DNA of 64,000 nt from Pristionchus mayeri (taxonomy: Eukaryota; Nematoda; Chromadorea; Rhabditida; Neodiplogasteridae). Below are positions 33,831-45,966 of the stretch, in pieces. Under the pieces are notes generated by a model, which saw only the letters and a list, made by a program, of their open reading frames with translations, had not been told where the DNA came from and ran no database searches. The stretch lies in contig BTRK01000005.1 in NCBI GenBank assembly GCA_036245805.1, forward strand, positions 434,001-498,000, read 5' to 3'. Positions within the stretch are counted from its first letter, which is position 1. Every line of letters starts with the position of its first letter. The position numbers were made by a program, and so were the translations under genes.

Positions 33831-36492
33831 ATGATGCTCCGCCGCAACACAAATCTGCCCGAGGCTCAGAAGGCGTCTGTAGCCGCCAAGCCCCACGTGG
33901 ACCGCCCGCCAAGGTACGCTTTCTGGTGGAAAAACAATTCCTAGGCTTAATCTTAATCTTATACGTTAATGTAGTTTATAGTAATATTGGTGGGGGGGGG
34001 GGGGGTTCTTGAGAGCTCATAGAAACTGAGCGGAAATGTTTTTTTGACCCCCGAGATTGGCGTTGCAGTGTTGTGTGAAAGGCGAAAGGTCGTGATCGAC
34101 TCCAATAGCTGTGACGTATCTGGTTATGTTAAAAAAAATTTCATTGAACAATCAATTGTAATACCACCCGGTAGTTTCTCGATGCTGCGTTGTCCTTTAA
34201 ACCTTTAAACAAGCTGCTCGTTACCAATTAATTAATTATCAATTAATTACAACAATTAATTACCTACTCTTACTAGCTAGTTGAAGAACAACTGTCTCAT
34301 TTTTCCTACACATTAAAATTAAAAAGTTTATTTATAATCTAAATATATTTTTCTAGATCGGGCGTCGAGCTGTCGACGACGCGTGAGGCGCTAATTGCCG
34401 CGCGCGCCGAACGCGCCAACAAGGAGAAGGACGCGGGAGAACTCATGCTACAGGTATTCGGTAGGTTACGGTAGAAAAGTGAATGGTGAGCGAGAACTGT
34501 TGGATACCCGGTGAATTCTTGGTGCACGTGCTTTATATTGCTGTAGAAAGACTGCCTGGTAATACAGAACTGAGGCGGATTACGGTAGCAAGGAAGGCAC
34601 TTGAGAACTGAAATTGGACTTTATGGGTGGATGATTGGGAGCGGTCTGTTCTAGAATACCATGTAATCATAATAACTTACTTGAGTACCTTAGTTAGGAT
34701 CGTGCTTGAACCATGAATTCGTCGGGTGAAAAACAAGATGTACCAGTAGAAGAACGATTATCGAACATGTCTATCTGTGTTGCATCTGTGGAATGTATTT
34801 TCGCACACGCGTCTGTGATTGAGGATGTCCTTTTTTACGGCAAACGAACTTTGACTGTTCGCGTTTCATGCGTATGATTTACCACCTCGAGCGTTTACCC
34901 CGACGATATTGTTCCTCTTGAAGTTGCTTACAAAGTAAACAAATTGAAAGCTGCAGTAATCCATGAATCTACAGTTACCCATTATTTTAGTGGTCGTGGT
35001 CAGACCAAGGGCATGCGTGCTCCGCCCCCGCCGACCGACGCAACCACAGCCTCGACCAGCTGCGATGCCAGCACCGAGTGCGACGAGGGTGAGCGACGAT
35101 TACTAGTTTTCCAAAAATTCATCCGTTTCTCCATTGCGTGCGCGAGTTCGACGATTACCAATACACCACGCGCTCAGGTCTGCGCAAGTGCTCCGCTTCG
35201 TCCGGTAGAAGAAAGGGCTCTGGTGAGAGCAGAAGAGTCGACCTGAGGAAGGAGCCGCATGAGGGACTCGGTATTTCGATTACGGTATGTTGGACTTTAG
35301 TGGGGTTCCGTAGGGTGAATAGAGAGCAATACGGAGGGATCATCAAAATATCATTTGTTATGATTTTTTTCCGCTTATCGCCTTCCTCGCTTTATTGTTG
35401 GCCGGGGAGGGCGAATGACCTGCAATTCGCAGTTCTTGCAACTTCCAAATATTCAAACACTAATTTTATGAGCAGTGATCGCAATGGTAGGTCACAAAGA
35501 TTGTAAAAAATGGAAACACTTCTAGAATTTGAATATGAATTCGCAGAAATGGGTACGTTTTTACAATTTTAATAAAAATGCTTTTAAAAAATGCATACGT
35601 TTTCTGCTTTCTTTCGCAGATCGGAACTCTTTTGGACCTACATTTCGACCACTAAACTACATCATTCATCTTTGACATCTTATCCCTCCTTCAGATGCGG
35701 TAATCTCTTTGTCGTTGACGCGATTCTCTCCGTGAATGGCTACGATCTGAGGAATGCCAAGCACCAGGAGGCAGTGGATATTCTCTCTCTCAGGTGAGTG
35801 CATAAAACGAGGATGGTATTTTCGATCGATGCAGTTGATCATCAAACGAGATGTTATATACTATAGTAGGCCAATTCCTTGCTGATAGCAGCTAAAATAA
35901 AATTAGGAATTTTAAACTTTTGCTGGTTAATACATTCGCGGTTCGTGTTTCGGATAATTGTGAAAGGGAATGGACATACGTTTTGTTGATAAAATGTACG
36001 GATCGGACATTTAAAAATAATATTGTTTTTTGTGATATTTTCTCCATTTCCAGCAGGGCGATCTCGTGATGGACGTGCTCTCCGTCTCGCCCGATTCAGA
36101 TTCCGACGATGGCGGGACAGTGCTCATCGAGGACCAGGGTGGCAGGGTGTGAGTGTGGGGGAGTGGTGTGGTGCGGGGTGGGAAACGTCGCCATTGGTGC
36201 ACCGTGGGTTAAGATAGATGTGGGGAGCGTCGTGCTGATCTGTATTATCTGAAAAAAAGTGTTGACGTTTCATGCCGATTGAAAGTTGTAGCCGTTTTGA
36301 AATTTGTGACTTGGGAGTTTCTGGTCGCGACAAAGCGCTAAGTGTTAATTGTATTGACACGACTGATCTTGTCCATCCCTTTGTTTCATAAAAATGCGAA
36401 ATTATTCCAGATTCCACCTCTACGACAACGAAGTTCGCATGGCGTCTGGAGTGGATGCTAAGAATGGAGGAGCCAGTAGCTCTACCAGGTAG
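33831..36492 (+). pseudogene. GOPC/PIST-like PDZ gene with broken PDZ domain
   Basis: Exons that join in phase: 33811/33831-33913, 34357-34453, 35004-35088, 35178-35284. They encode an Ala/Arg/Glu-rich helical segment (ALIAARAERANKEKDAGELM) and the PDZ start RRVDLRKEPHEGLGISIT. Later exons encode the PDZ end (35695-35793, [19 protein letters not shown]), the acidic GOPC-type tail (36057-36148, GDLVMDVLSV...DSDSDDGG) and FHLYDNEV (36411-36492). Order and wording match Golgi-associated PDZ/coiled-coil protein (GOPC, also PIST/CAL), which sorts membrane proteins at the trans-Golgi. The PDZ middle (about 22 residues) has no exon in the 410-bp gap, and the 35.7-kb and 36.1-kb exons are one base out of phase. 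The N-terminal coiled coil is also not visible upstream. Either a decaying copy or an assembly fault. Confidence 0.65.
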
Positions 36493-36636
36493 AATAAAAC
36501 AATATTTAAATAATGCATACATAAAATAAGTTTTGAATTTTCCTGAATAGGGGGACACAGGTTGCAGCAGTTCTTCGAAGGTGTACTTTTGAAAGCGATA
36601 GCAATACCGGTTTGACACTGATGGAAACAAATTACT

Positions 36637-37253
36637 TAGGTTTCTCTAAACCGGTGATTTTGTTGACAATGTATTTGCAAATTCAGACCAGGCTGGTTTG
36701 TGCTTTTGCAGGAATCGATATTCCTCGATAGTGAAATGTTTCGATTTTTGGGGTTCCGTCTAGTGGAAATTATATAATTTAATTTAAATATTTTCGAGCG
36801 AGACGGATCTTTTCATAGCCTACATGTGGGTTTAGTGTTGCTTAGCTGATATTCATTTTGATTTGCTTGTGCGATGGTATTTTCTTGTTTTTCCTTTTGT
36901 GTTCACGCTTAGTTTTTTCCCTTTAGCTTTCCTAGACAATCATTAAGTCTAGGTTGTTCAATAACCTAATTTGAGATTATGGTAGTCCACAAACTAATCG
37001 ATAATTAGTTCCAGATCATCCCCGATGTGCGCTCAGACCAGCAGTTCGTCTTCCACGGCCGATGAAAAGATCTGACACCGAGGACGACCTACCGTACCCC
37101 TACCTCCTACCGCACTCTCCCTCCCGCCATAACCGAATATTCAGAGATTACTGTATCCGCCACTTTTTCCCTTGTCTGATTACGGTGTACGATAGCATTG
37201 CTTCATTGACAATTGCTCTTTTTTCTTTCCGATATTTGCTTGTTGTTTTATAA
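36637..37253 (+). repeat. 620-bp dispersed repeat, copy 2
   Basis: Same-strand partner of 17662-18284, a few percent different. It starts 145 bp after the GOPC-like stop. Confidence 0.85.
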
Positions 37254-37482
37254 CTAGCGACCTTCGGTCGCTACATGGTTCGCGGGGTTGTGTGATAAGG
37301 ATAAATATTGAATGCTACTTAAAACATTGTAAAAGGCTCGTGAGGCCTCGGACAATTCGACAATCCCAACTTGATTTTGAGCCGAATTAGAGCGATGTGA
37401 AGAAAAAGCGTGACAGACAGACGGACGGAAAGACAGACAGACGTTACGATATTTCTTTATACAGTAAAATGCCTTGAAAGTG

Positions 37483-37513
<31 letters not shown>

Positions 37514-37616
37514 GCTATTTCGTTCGAAATAACGTTCACAAAAATTGAAATAGAATAGTCAATTAATGACGGTTAAAATGACGAGTGAATAATGGGATAA
37601 TAGGGTCAGAGGGGAT
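37254..37616. other. Spacer with hairpin and (TA)n
   Basis: AGCGACCTTCGGTCGCT at about 37257-37273 is a perfect short hairpin, and a (TA) dinucleotide run spans about 37482-37509. No gene. Confidence 0.6.
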
Positions 37617-38810
37617 CTACTCAGGGGAACTGGTTTGATTCTCGGAATTTACTAAAAGCCTTGCCGCTCTTGGAAAGAAACTATTGTGTCTGTAGTTGTG
37701 GTTCGATCTAGGATTATTGAAGTTCATGCCGTTTCGAGTGTAGTAAATTTTGAAATAATGTGGTTTTCGGTTGGAAATACTATATTTGCCTCGAATGAGA
37801 TTTGTGGCTACTCTCATATCAATTGCTGTTCTTCGCTTCTCTAAGGACTCAATGCCTAGTTTCTTGTTGCGATCTGGAGCAGTGGGCATGTTTTCCCAAG
37901 TATGATTAAAACAGCGCATAAATAAGCGTCTTGTGAAGTAGTTCTGTACCTTTTCAAGTTCTTTTTTATCCTTATTTTGATACGGGTTGAAGACGGAGGA
38001 AGCGCTTTCTAAAATCGGTCTAATATACATTGAGTACGTTTTGAGAAGTACTTCTATATTTTTGGTTCGTAAGGCTCTGAGGATAGTGTGACAGGCAGTT
38101 TTGCCTTTATTGGATACGGTAGAACAATGTTAGGAGAATGATAGGTTTTTCTAGATGACAAAGCCGAGGTCTTTCACTATTTCTTTTTGTTCCAAAGATG
38201 TGGTTCCAATAGCATATGTTCGCTTTGTATTTGCTCTACCTAGGTGCAATGAGTTACACTTATGCGCAGCAAGAGGGAGTTGCCACTCTTCAGACCAGTT
38301 TACGATAGTGTCAATCGCAGCTTGTAGAGGGGCGGGTGAATTTCCCTTCCTAAAGGACCGATATATTTTTATGTCATCTGCATACATTCTCGCAACAACT
38401 CCGTGGTTTTGAACTAGGGCAGGGATTTCTGAGGTGTAAATAAGAAATAGCAAGGGGCCTACGACGGAGCCTTGTGGAACGCCGCTAGTTACCGGCATTG
38501 AGGTAGAAAGCGCATCTTTTACTCTCACTTGGAATGATCTATGAGTGAGATATCCTGTGATCCAGTTGATTGTATTATCGGAGAAACCTATGGTGGTGAG
38601 CTTGAGTTTTAGCTTGGGGTGGGATACTCTATCAAAAGCTTTTGCGAAATCAAAATAGATAACGTCAACTGGTTTTCCATCACTAATCGAGGATGTCCAG
38701 TGTTCGAGGACTTCAAGCATTTGGAGCTCACGCGACCGTTTCTTACGGAATCCATATTGCTCATCGGGGAAAATTTGTAATTGCTCACAATGGGTAAAAA
38801 TGGATTTGCG
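37617..38810 (-). pseudogene. 5'-truncated LINE reverse transcriptase remnant
   Basis: Read on the minus strand, the frame covers QYGFRKKRS, a conserved DFAKAFDRVSH block, SGVPQGSVVGPLLFLIYTSEI, the catalytic MYADDIKIYR (YADD), and a thumb/connection region ending near 38151 with a stop in DLGFVI-stop. The next segment (38030-37617) continues the C-terminal region of CR1/Jockey-type LINEs (RPILESASSVFNP) after about 120 bp containing stops. The endonuclease part is missing. Dead copy of a non-LTR retrotransposon. Confidence 0.88.
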
Positions 38811-39478
38811 TGTATGATATTTGCTTCTCCAAAACTTGTAAAGGGCAAAAGCATGACGAATATTATTCCAAAAAGTTGTTTCAAAAGGCGATTATGAACA
38901 TTTTTTTCTAAATAACGTTGCTGATTCATATAATGAATATGAATGGACGTCCGACACCGACGCCATTCGAGGTTTGCACTTGTTGGCACGTAGATTCTGA
39001 ATGAAATACGATTACGCATCTCACATTTTGCACAATTCGGTACGTGACTATTCGAGTTGCTCGATATTTGAAGGATGTATGATTTAAGATAATTAGTGAA
39101 ACGAGTAAGTCTGAAAGACGTTGGATAGATAGAGACAAAAATATAAATGTAAACTTACCTGCATGTTGTTGACCCGATACTCAAATTTGTCCTAAAGTCT
39201 GTTCTCTCACTTTTTCTCTCTCTCATATCTAAAGAGACTACTCTCGCGTTCTATTCTTTCCATATATTCACGGCAATTTATTGATCCAAATCAATGGCAC
39301 TCGTGTTCCATCTCTTACCAATAGGCCAATGCTGATTTAAAATTCTCTCACAATTCCCGCTTATTCAATGCCCGTCCTTAGTCATGCATCGTTTCTTCCT
39401 CTATGTTTTCGCTGCTCTCTCTTTAGAAAGCGCGCTTCCTCTCTCTTCCTCTCTCTCTGGTTCTCTCTCGTCGTCCAT
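38811..39478. other. Spacer with short dispersed repeat
   Basis: The first 70 bp resemble 14864-14925. The open frame at 39384-39581 is antisense to the last exon of the nuclear receptor gene and is not supported. Confidence 0.5.
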
Positions 39479-42400
39479 TCAGATGCTCAGCAGCTGCGCG
39501 AACAGCCTCGATCCCTCATTCGACAGCTCCGAAGTCGCTGTGAGAATTCGGTCGGAGTCGCGTCTGAATGGTCATACTTAATGTTGCTCTCATTACTTAC
39601 AACTTTCACCATTCAATAAACAACAATAACAACCGTACCTGAACTGGTGCACGAGAGCGATGTATCTCGGCCATCGGTAGGCGACAGGAATGACGTCACT
39701 CTCCTTATCCACCAGACCGTACATCTGGACAAAGAGAGACGTCTCGCACTGCGCCAGCGGAGAATCAATCTGAAACTACTTTTCTCATTTGGCACCCCAT
39801 ATTGATTTGATGATTCGTGTAAATTCCAGGTTGAGGAAGAACAAAATCTGTCCACACACCTCATTACCAGGCATGGCCAACATCAAAGCAGCCAAGATGG
39901 CGACTGATTGGTCGTTCAACTCCAGCTCTGCAATAGTCTGCGCGTGCATGAAGAGGGCGGAGATGAGATCGGCAGGGAGATGAGCAGCGAGGGTGGAGGG
40001 AGTGATCTCGACTGAAACACATGGAAATGGATTTTTTACTTCAGGCGAATTAAATGCCATCAAGCGACTATGTGGAGATATCTAAAGATATCTAAAATGC
40101 GAAAATCTAAACATACAGCTGCCCAATGTGACACTAATACAAATGTTGCGTAAATATTTTTGGTGTTTTGACTGAGGGAATAATGAAGTAAATTGAAACG
40201 AACCGCCTTCCGCAGGCCTCATGCACTTATCGTCCGCATTGTACGTCACCGCGAGCCGGAATAGCTGCACTCCGAAGAATTTCTCCTTGCACAATTGGTC
40301 GATGTGAGCCTCGTCCAGCTAAACGTTATATATATTTTGCTAGTTCAGTTTCGACTTTTCTGGAATTCGATGTTAGTTCTTTCATTGTTGGTTGTTGTTT
40401 CACGGATTCACTCTTGGGACAGCCTAGACTTATTGAGGGGTCAGGGGAGGAGGGCAGGATCACTTAGCACCTCGACCTCATTTCTCGGCCGTCTCGATAA
40501 GCTGCTGAGGACTGTCACCAAGAGTACCATGGGATTATTTCCTTCTGACAAACCTGCTCCAAGCCAGGCAGTGATCTTGCAAACTGCACAACTCTCTTGA
40601 TGTAGGCAGGCACGGCCAGTTCCAGGTCCTCCTGAGGGGGATGATCGCCCTCGATACAGGAGAGATACGACCTGAGAGATCAGAGATAAAATGAGAATAG
40701 AATTATATCACCAAGAGTTGTTTTTCCCATAATGATAACTTCAAAACAATAACATACCTAAACTTTTTAAAAACTACATTTCATATCAAAATAGTGTCCT
40801 AGCTAGTCAACGAACCTCGTGATGGCAGTAGTCGTTGGCAGGAGGGCATGGGCCGCCTCGAGCATGTGGGGGAAGGGCTCGGCCAAGGAAGAACACACGC
40901 TCTGGATCGTACGGCACTTGCTGCAATTATGATGCCATTGTATAGAGATTAATCCGATTTTCATCTGGAGACAAAACAGGATATTGTGGCCAAAATATAG
41001 GATATATCAAGCACTAGATATTCATGGTTTAGTAAATTCAACAATTTGTGACCAACCGATTCTCCATGATAAGTTGCCTCTTGCAGACTCGCTCGCGCTC
41101 ATTCAGCACGAGTTCAGCACTCATTCCGACGGAGTAGCACTTGAGCAGTCGGCATCGCTGGCAGAAGTTGCGGGTGTCCTACAATTAAAACAATGATAAT
41201 GATATTCTTGATAGGATTTACATTGAATGGGGATTCTGCATCAGGAATACCCGCCGTTTCACAAACCGGCACTTCTTCGATATTTGGCCCACCCCCTCCC
41301 TCAATAATTCCTCATTCTCTCCCTATCGTAGAGGGGTCTTGTGACAGTGTATCAGGGGAGAGAGATACCTAGAAAATAGTGGGGGTGGACTGGAGGGGGG
41401 GGCAAATATCGAAGAAGTGCCCAGAAACCTTATTGATGACGCATCGTTCCTCATCCTTGCACTCGTACACGAGTCTCCTCTGCGCGGTCCTCCGGAAGAA
41501 TCCCTTGCATCCTTCACAGGTGATGGCGCTGAAATGGCACGACGGAGCCTCAATTCTCAAACAATTTCAGCCTGATCTCCACACCCTAATGACGACGTCT
41601 CGTCGGTGGATTGCACGGCTACTGATCGATTGAGAGGAGCATCGAACGACAGGAGAAGAGAAATGAGTGAAAGACCAGCACTCCACGCTTGAACTGAACG
41701 AAAGCGGTACGTGCTATGCGCGAGTATACGAATGTGCCAACGCGCTTACGGAATGCCAGAACACTATGATTGAACGAAAGTATTCATTGTTCTGGTTGGT
41801 GGCATCGATCTTTCAATCGAGCCGAGAGCAGACGCAAGCTCTCATCCCGAGATCCCACCGCTATTTTTGAACTATAGCTCTCGGGAGTGGAAGCAAATTC
41901 TCGCTATCCTTGTTATTTTTTCCAATACCGACTATGGAAGAGGGTAGGTATCATGTTAAGAACTTTCGCTTGCGTCTCAGTCACAGTGCTGCCAAATGAC
42001 AGCCGTTTCATCATCCGCATATTGCGCCAACTCCTCCGCTCACACTCAGTTCACACGTGGGACGCGCCAGCTTCAAGCTCTGTTCTCTTCGCCCGTCGTA
42101 CCTGTAGTGGAGGCCGGTAGCCAGGTCGCCGCACACAGCGCACAGCTGGCCGTCTTGCATGTAGGACGGCATGTAGGGAGCGGCTGAAATGATTAGTCAT
42201 GATATGATTATGAAGAGGAAAGCGCTCTCTTTATCACTAAGCTATCTTGCAATATTTTATGGATTGAATATAATCAGCATCCCCTGACAATGCAGGAATA
42301 ATTGAAGATTTCCAGTAGCCATCTGTTCTCCTCAGTAATCCCTCCTCTCTCCTATTGCGCTACCCCCTCACCCTCCATCTCCCATTCATTATCATAGGCC

Positions 42401-43568
42401 AGCCGCGATGAGTTGCGTGGTCGTGAAGATTCACCCTGGGTGCATCCTTGTCGACGACGCAATTCGGCCCTTCTGTCCCCTGCTCTCTCATGTTAGTGCG
42501 CTCTCTCTTCGTCTGCCTGTCTGTGCTCTCTCACAAACAGCACTCTATCATCATCGATGACGCAACTTGGCGACCTCGGGACTGAAGGCACTGAAGGCTC
42601 GCTCGGCGTTGCGTCATACTCGTAACCAGAGATGGAGAGGATAGCCTAGCGGACTAACAGGTGACTCAGGAGCGATGTTTGCTGAGCGCTTACGAGTAAA
42701 TGAAATACAATAATCCTATCGTATGCTGAGAGCTCTTAAGAAATCTGAGTAGAATTGCTGATCTGATATCATCGGAAATTCCTTGCAATAAGATCATCAA
42801 CTTTTCAAGGCCAAATTTTGACTATCGGCAGTGGCATTCGGCAATAGAATATTCACAAGCCCTAAATAATCTTTCGAGCTCTCTTTCTGATCTCCGATCG
42901 CTCTTTTTCTGCCTCTCAGCCGCCTCAGATATCATCTGCGCCACGGTCCATAAATGATTGTAAATAGGGAGGAAGAGTATTCCAGACGCGCCTCAGACAG
43001 GTGGTTCAATGGATATTGAGGTATTTATGATGGGGAAGCCTGCTAGGGGGAACGAACCACTCGTCAATGGTAGTGTAACGACGATTGAGAGAGAAAAGCA
43101 GTATTAAACGCCTGGGATTAAGTGCATACTTCCCCAACATAATTTCACTTGATTCTCCTTAGAATCGCCTTAAAATTTTGCACATGAAACGTTTCCATTT
43201 TTAAAACTATCGCCACTGACTTGTATTTCACTACAGAAATTGTATGATTTCATTTCTAGCAAAATACTTCCTTGCGTACTAATAGGGAATACCACCACAT
43301 AATTGCAAATTAACACCGTGCTCTTTCGGATAGCGTGTAATCATGCTACAATTCCTTTTCTCCAGGTTAGGGGGTGTATCATTTTAGAGCTGGCAATTTT
43401 AGAACTCTGCAGACAATTTTTGATTACTAACGTGCATCATATTAATCACTGACCTAATAAAATGAGTTCCAAAATGGTAAGTCGAATAAACCGAGACTTA
43501 CTTCGTGCTCTTCCTTTCGGGGAAGTGATGAAATCCTTGCTCTCATCGTTGATGAACGAAGTCGGCAT
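39479..43568 (-). CDS. Nuclear hormone receptor (NHR)
   Basis: Ten exons sum to 352 codons exactly: 43502-43568, 42102-42183, 41429-41528, 41057-41178, 40816-40920, 40554-40671, 40204-40318, 39860-40011, 39634-39769, 39479-39537. The DNA-binding domain is complete: [25 protein letters not shown] (zinc finger 1, P-box CEGCK) and [26 protein letters not shown] (finger 2), then a basic hinge [19 protein letters not shown]. Exons 5-10 form a ligand-binding domain with a last helix LFAQLLSI resembling an AF-2 helix. It would act as a DNA-binding transcription factor in the nucleus. The hinge resembles the large nematode group derived from HNF4-like receptors; no single orthologue is claimed. Two non-consensus donors (GTTGGT at 41056 and GTTGTT at 39633) are required to keep phase. 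Confidence 0.88.
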
Positions 43569-44277
43569 GGTTGATTACGGTAGGTAGGTTACGGTAGCTA
43601 CGAGACAGTCACTAGTGAAACCACTGGGTCAGTATCGGGGGAGCTGGAGTGGCGCTGAGTATGGTGGGGTGATCTCGACTCCGCCCACTTCCTCCAACTC
43701 TCTTCGAATGCCGTACGCTCTCGTTGGCAGATAGTGGATGGACCGAGAGAGAACCGCCCCTTCCACCGTTCCTCTAGGAATAATAGCAGTGGACGGAAAG
43801 ATTGCAGATGCAGTCTCTTCTAGCCTAACCCTCTCTCACAGGTAGTCAAGCTAGAGAGTGTGCACAGTGTGTAGAGACAAAGTATTCTCCCGTTTCCGAT
43901 GGCACTGGGGACATCTCGAGAGGAGATTACGCAACGACCAGCCGGCCGGCGGGGTAAGGTCAGGGAATGAGGACAGGGTGAAGGGGAAAAGAAGGGACGG
44001 GAATCCCACAGCGAGATAACTCATAAATTATTGAGAAGAACGTATACCTCTCTGTAACAAAAGTGGAAAATCGAAGTTGTGATACCTTTAAATATCTATC
44101 GTACACATACATTTCGACATTGATTATTTTGTAGCATTTTTTGCATGGAATTTCTCAAATATACCATCGAGAAACATCGAAAATTGCATGCATTTCGCTA
44201 ACCGTGGGAGAGGAATCGTTGCATGGCGAGCAAGAACGGCTATAAAATGACAGAATGAAAAGGATGAGCAAGCAAGG
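43569..44277. other. Intergenic between divergent genes
   Basis: Contains two TTACGGTAG motifs right before the NHR start and the core promoter of the plus-strand cysteine-rich gene. No further gene. Confidence 0.5.
44241..44248 (+). promoter_or_regulatory. TATA box
   Basis: TATAAAAT lies 30-37 bp upstream of the ATG at 44278, implying a very short leader or transcription start close to the ATG. Confidence 0.55.
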
Positions 44278-45727
44278 ATGTTCCTCTCGTTTCTCTTGCT
44301 ACCTTTCCTACTGGGCGTCGCTGAAGCCAATACAGATGCATTGATATACCAACGCTACAACGAAATCCTTAAATATTACATTCGTAAGTTTCGAATTATG
44401 TGATTGATCAATGATGTTCAATACATTTGGTATGAGAATATTAAGATTTCATGATTTCTATAACGACATATATGTTGTGAGAATTTATCAGATTTCAATA
44501 TTTTGCATCATTGCTCGATATTTGAAAATGAATAAGCTTTTAGGTTAAACTATTCATCTCAAGTTGTCGAAGTATTAATATCAAATTACATAAAATCATT
44601 TGTCACTTTAAGCGTGTCCTGATGGTCAAATGTTCGACTTCGATGCTTACCTATTTAGACAATGTAAAAGATGCGGATATGGTGTATGTTTTCTGTTAAT
44701 CCGACTATTGTTCAAATTTTAAGCAAATGGCATTGTCAGGATATTTACACTCGTCTGCAAGGTGTTTTCGGAGTATGCCTTCCCAAAGATGAAAATCAAT
44801 GTAATCCGTAATGAATGCAATATTGGCCGTGTAGCAAATTGAAAATTACCTTATAGTTGGTGTCAGTTATGCTGCGATTATTTTCTTCATCAAGAACATC
44901 GGAGGCAGACCATGGGTCAGTTGTAAGAAAATTTAAATGAATCAGTAGGCGTCATGTTTACTATTCATACGTAATTTAACAATATTCATCTTTTCACTAT
45001 TCAAAATCGTTCAACGTCTATCTTTTCCACATCTCATTACATACATAATACTTTTTCAGTATCACTTCGAGCGTAAACCAGTTTGTGAGTAACATTTTAT
45101 TTACTAGTTTTGGTTTGTAAGAGATCTAGCATTCATTAAAATTCAAATCTTTTTAGATTGCCCAGACAGAAGCCAGTGTCGAAGTGGGTTGAAATGCATG
45201 TTTAGATATTTTGTTTGATAACTTAAAGCGATTCTACGTTTTGAAAGCCTAATTTCCCAGTCTGCAAAGGCGGATATCTAGTCCCGAAGACAATGGAATG
45301 CCCTAAAGAAGACGCCATCGAAACTATCAACATTAAGTGAGGATTGTTCCTCCAGCTGATTGTCCCTTACTTTGCCTAACATTCATAGCACTTCACGAAA
45401 CGTTTATTGATACCCGAATGGGGGATTATTTGCAACTATCTTTGACAAGTGATTAATCTTAATCAACTTGTCAATTCAGTGTCGAAAAGTGCAGCAACCC
45501 TAAGGAGAACCAGTACGATCCGGCTTATAACTACTGCTTTCCTAATCGTGAGCTTGAAAAGGCTGAAGATCTGCAACTAATTCACTCTACAATATTTAGC
45601 GAACTGCCCCAAAGACTTCCTCGGGTACTGCCTGATTAAAGGATCCAATCCAACACCGTGTTTGCTGTTCGACACTTCTGGAAGATGCCTCCAGATGAGA
45701 ATTCCGGAGAGTATGACAAATTTGTAA
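44278..45727 (+). CDS. Cysteine-rich secreted protein with repeated CP-type modules
   Basis: Exon 1 (44278-44383) encodes a signal peptide MFLSFLLLPFLLGVAEA. Later exons are 44613-44683, 44740-44807, 44857-44922, 45060-45084, 45157-45183, 45261-45336, 45480-45547, 45600-45727. Each carries short cysteine modules, many beginning with CP: CPDGQMFDFD...CKRCGYG, CPDRSQCRICKGGY, CPKED, CSNPKENQYDPAYNYC, NCPKDFLGYCLIKGSNPTPC. Phase is consistent from exon 5 to the end and from exon 1 to 4; the junction of exons 4 and 5 is unresolved. About 200 residues, extracellular. It resembles repeat-type nematode secreted proteins but no named family was assigned. A shorter reading that stops at 44808-44810 is possible. 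Confidence 0.6.
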
Positions 45728-45966
45728 TAAAGGATGTTATTCACATATGAATCGAACATCGATTAGCATAAACATATTGCCAAATTTCTACATTCCTTCT
45801 ACTCTGTACTTTAGCAATTGATTCTTATTCAATCCCTCGCATTTTCAATAGTTGTGTAAACACATGTACACATAAATCGACCACATAATTTATCGAGCGC
45901 TGCGAGACACGAGGCTTCGATTATCGATCGATTGATTAGCGCTCAATCTTGCTGTGAGCCTTGAGA

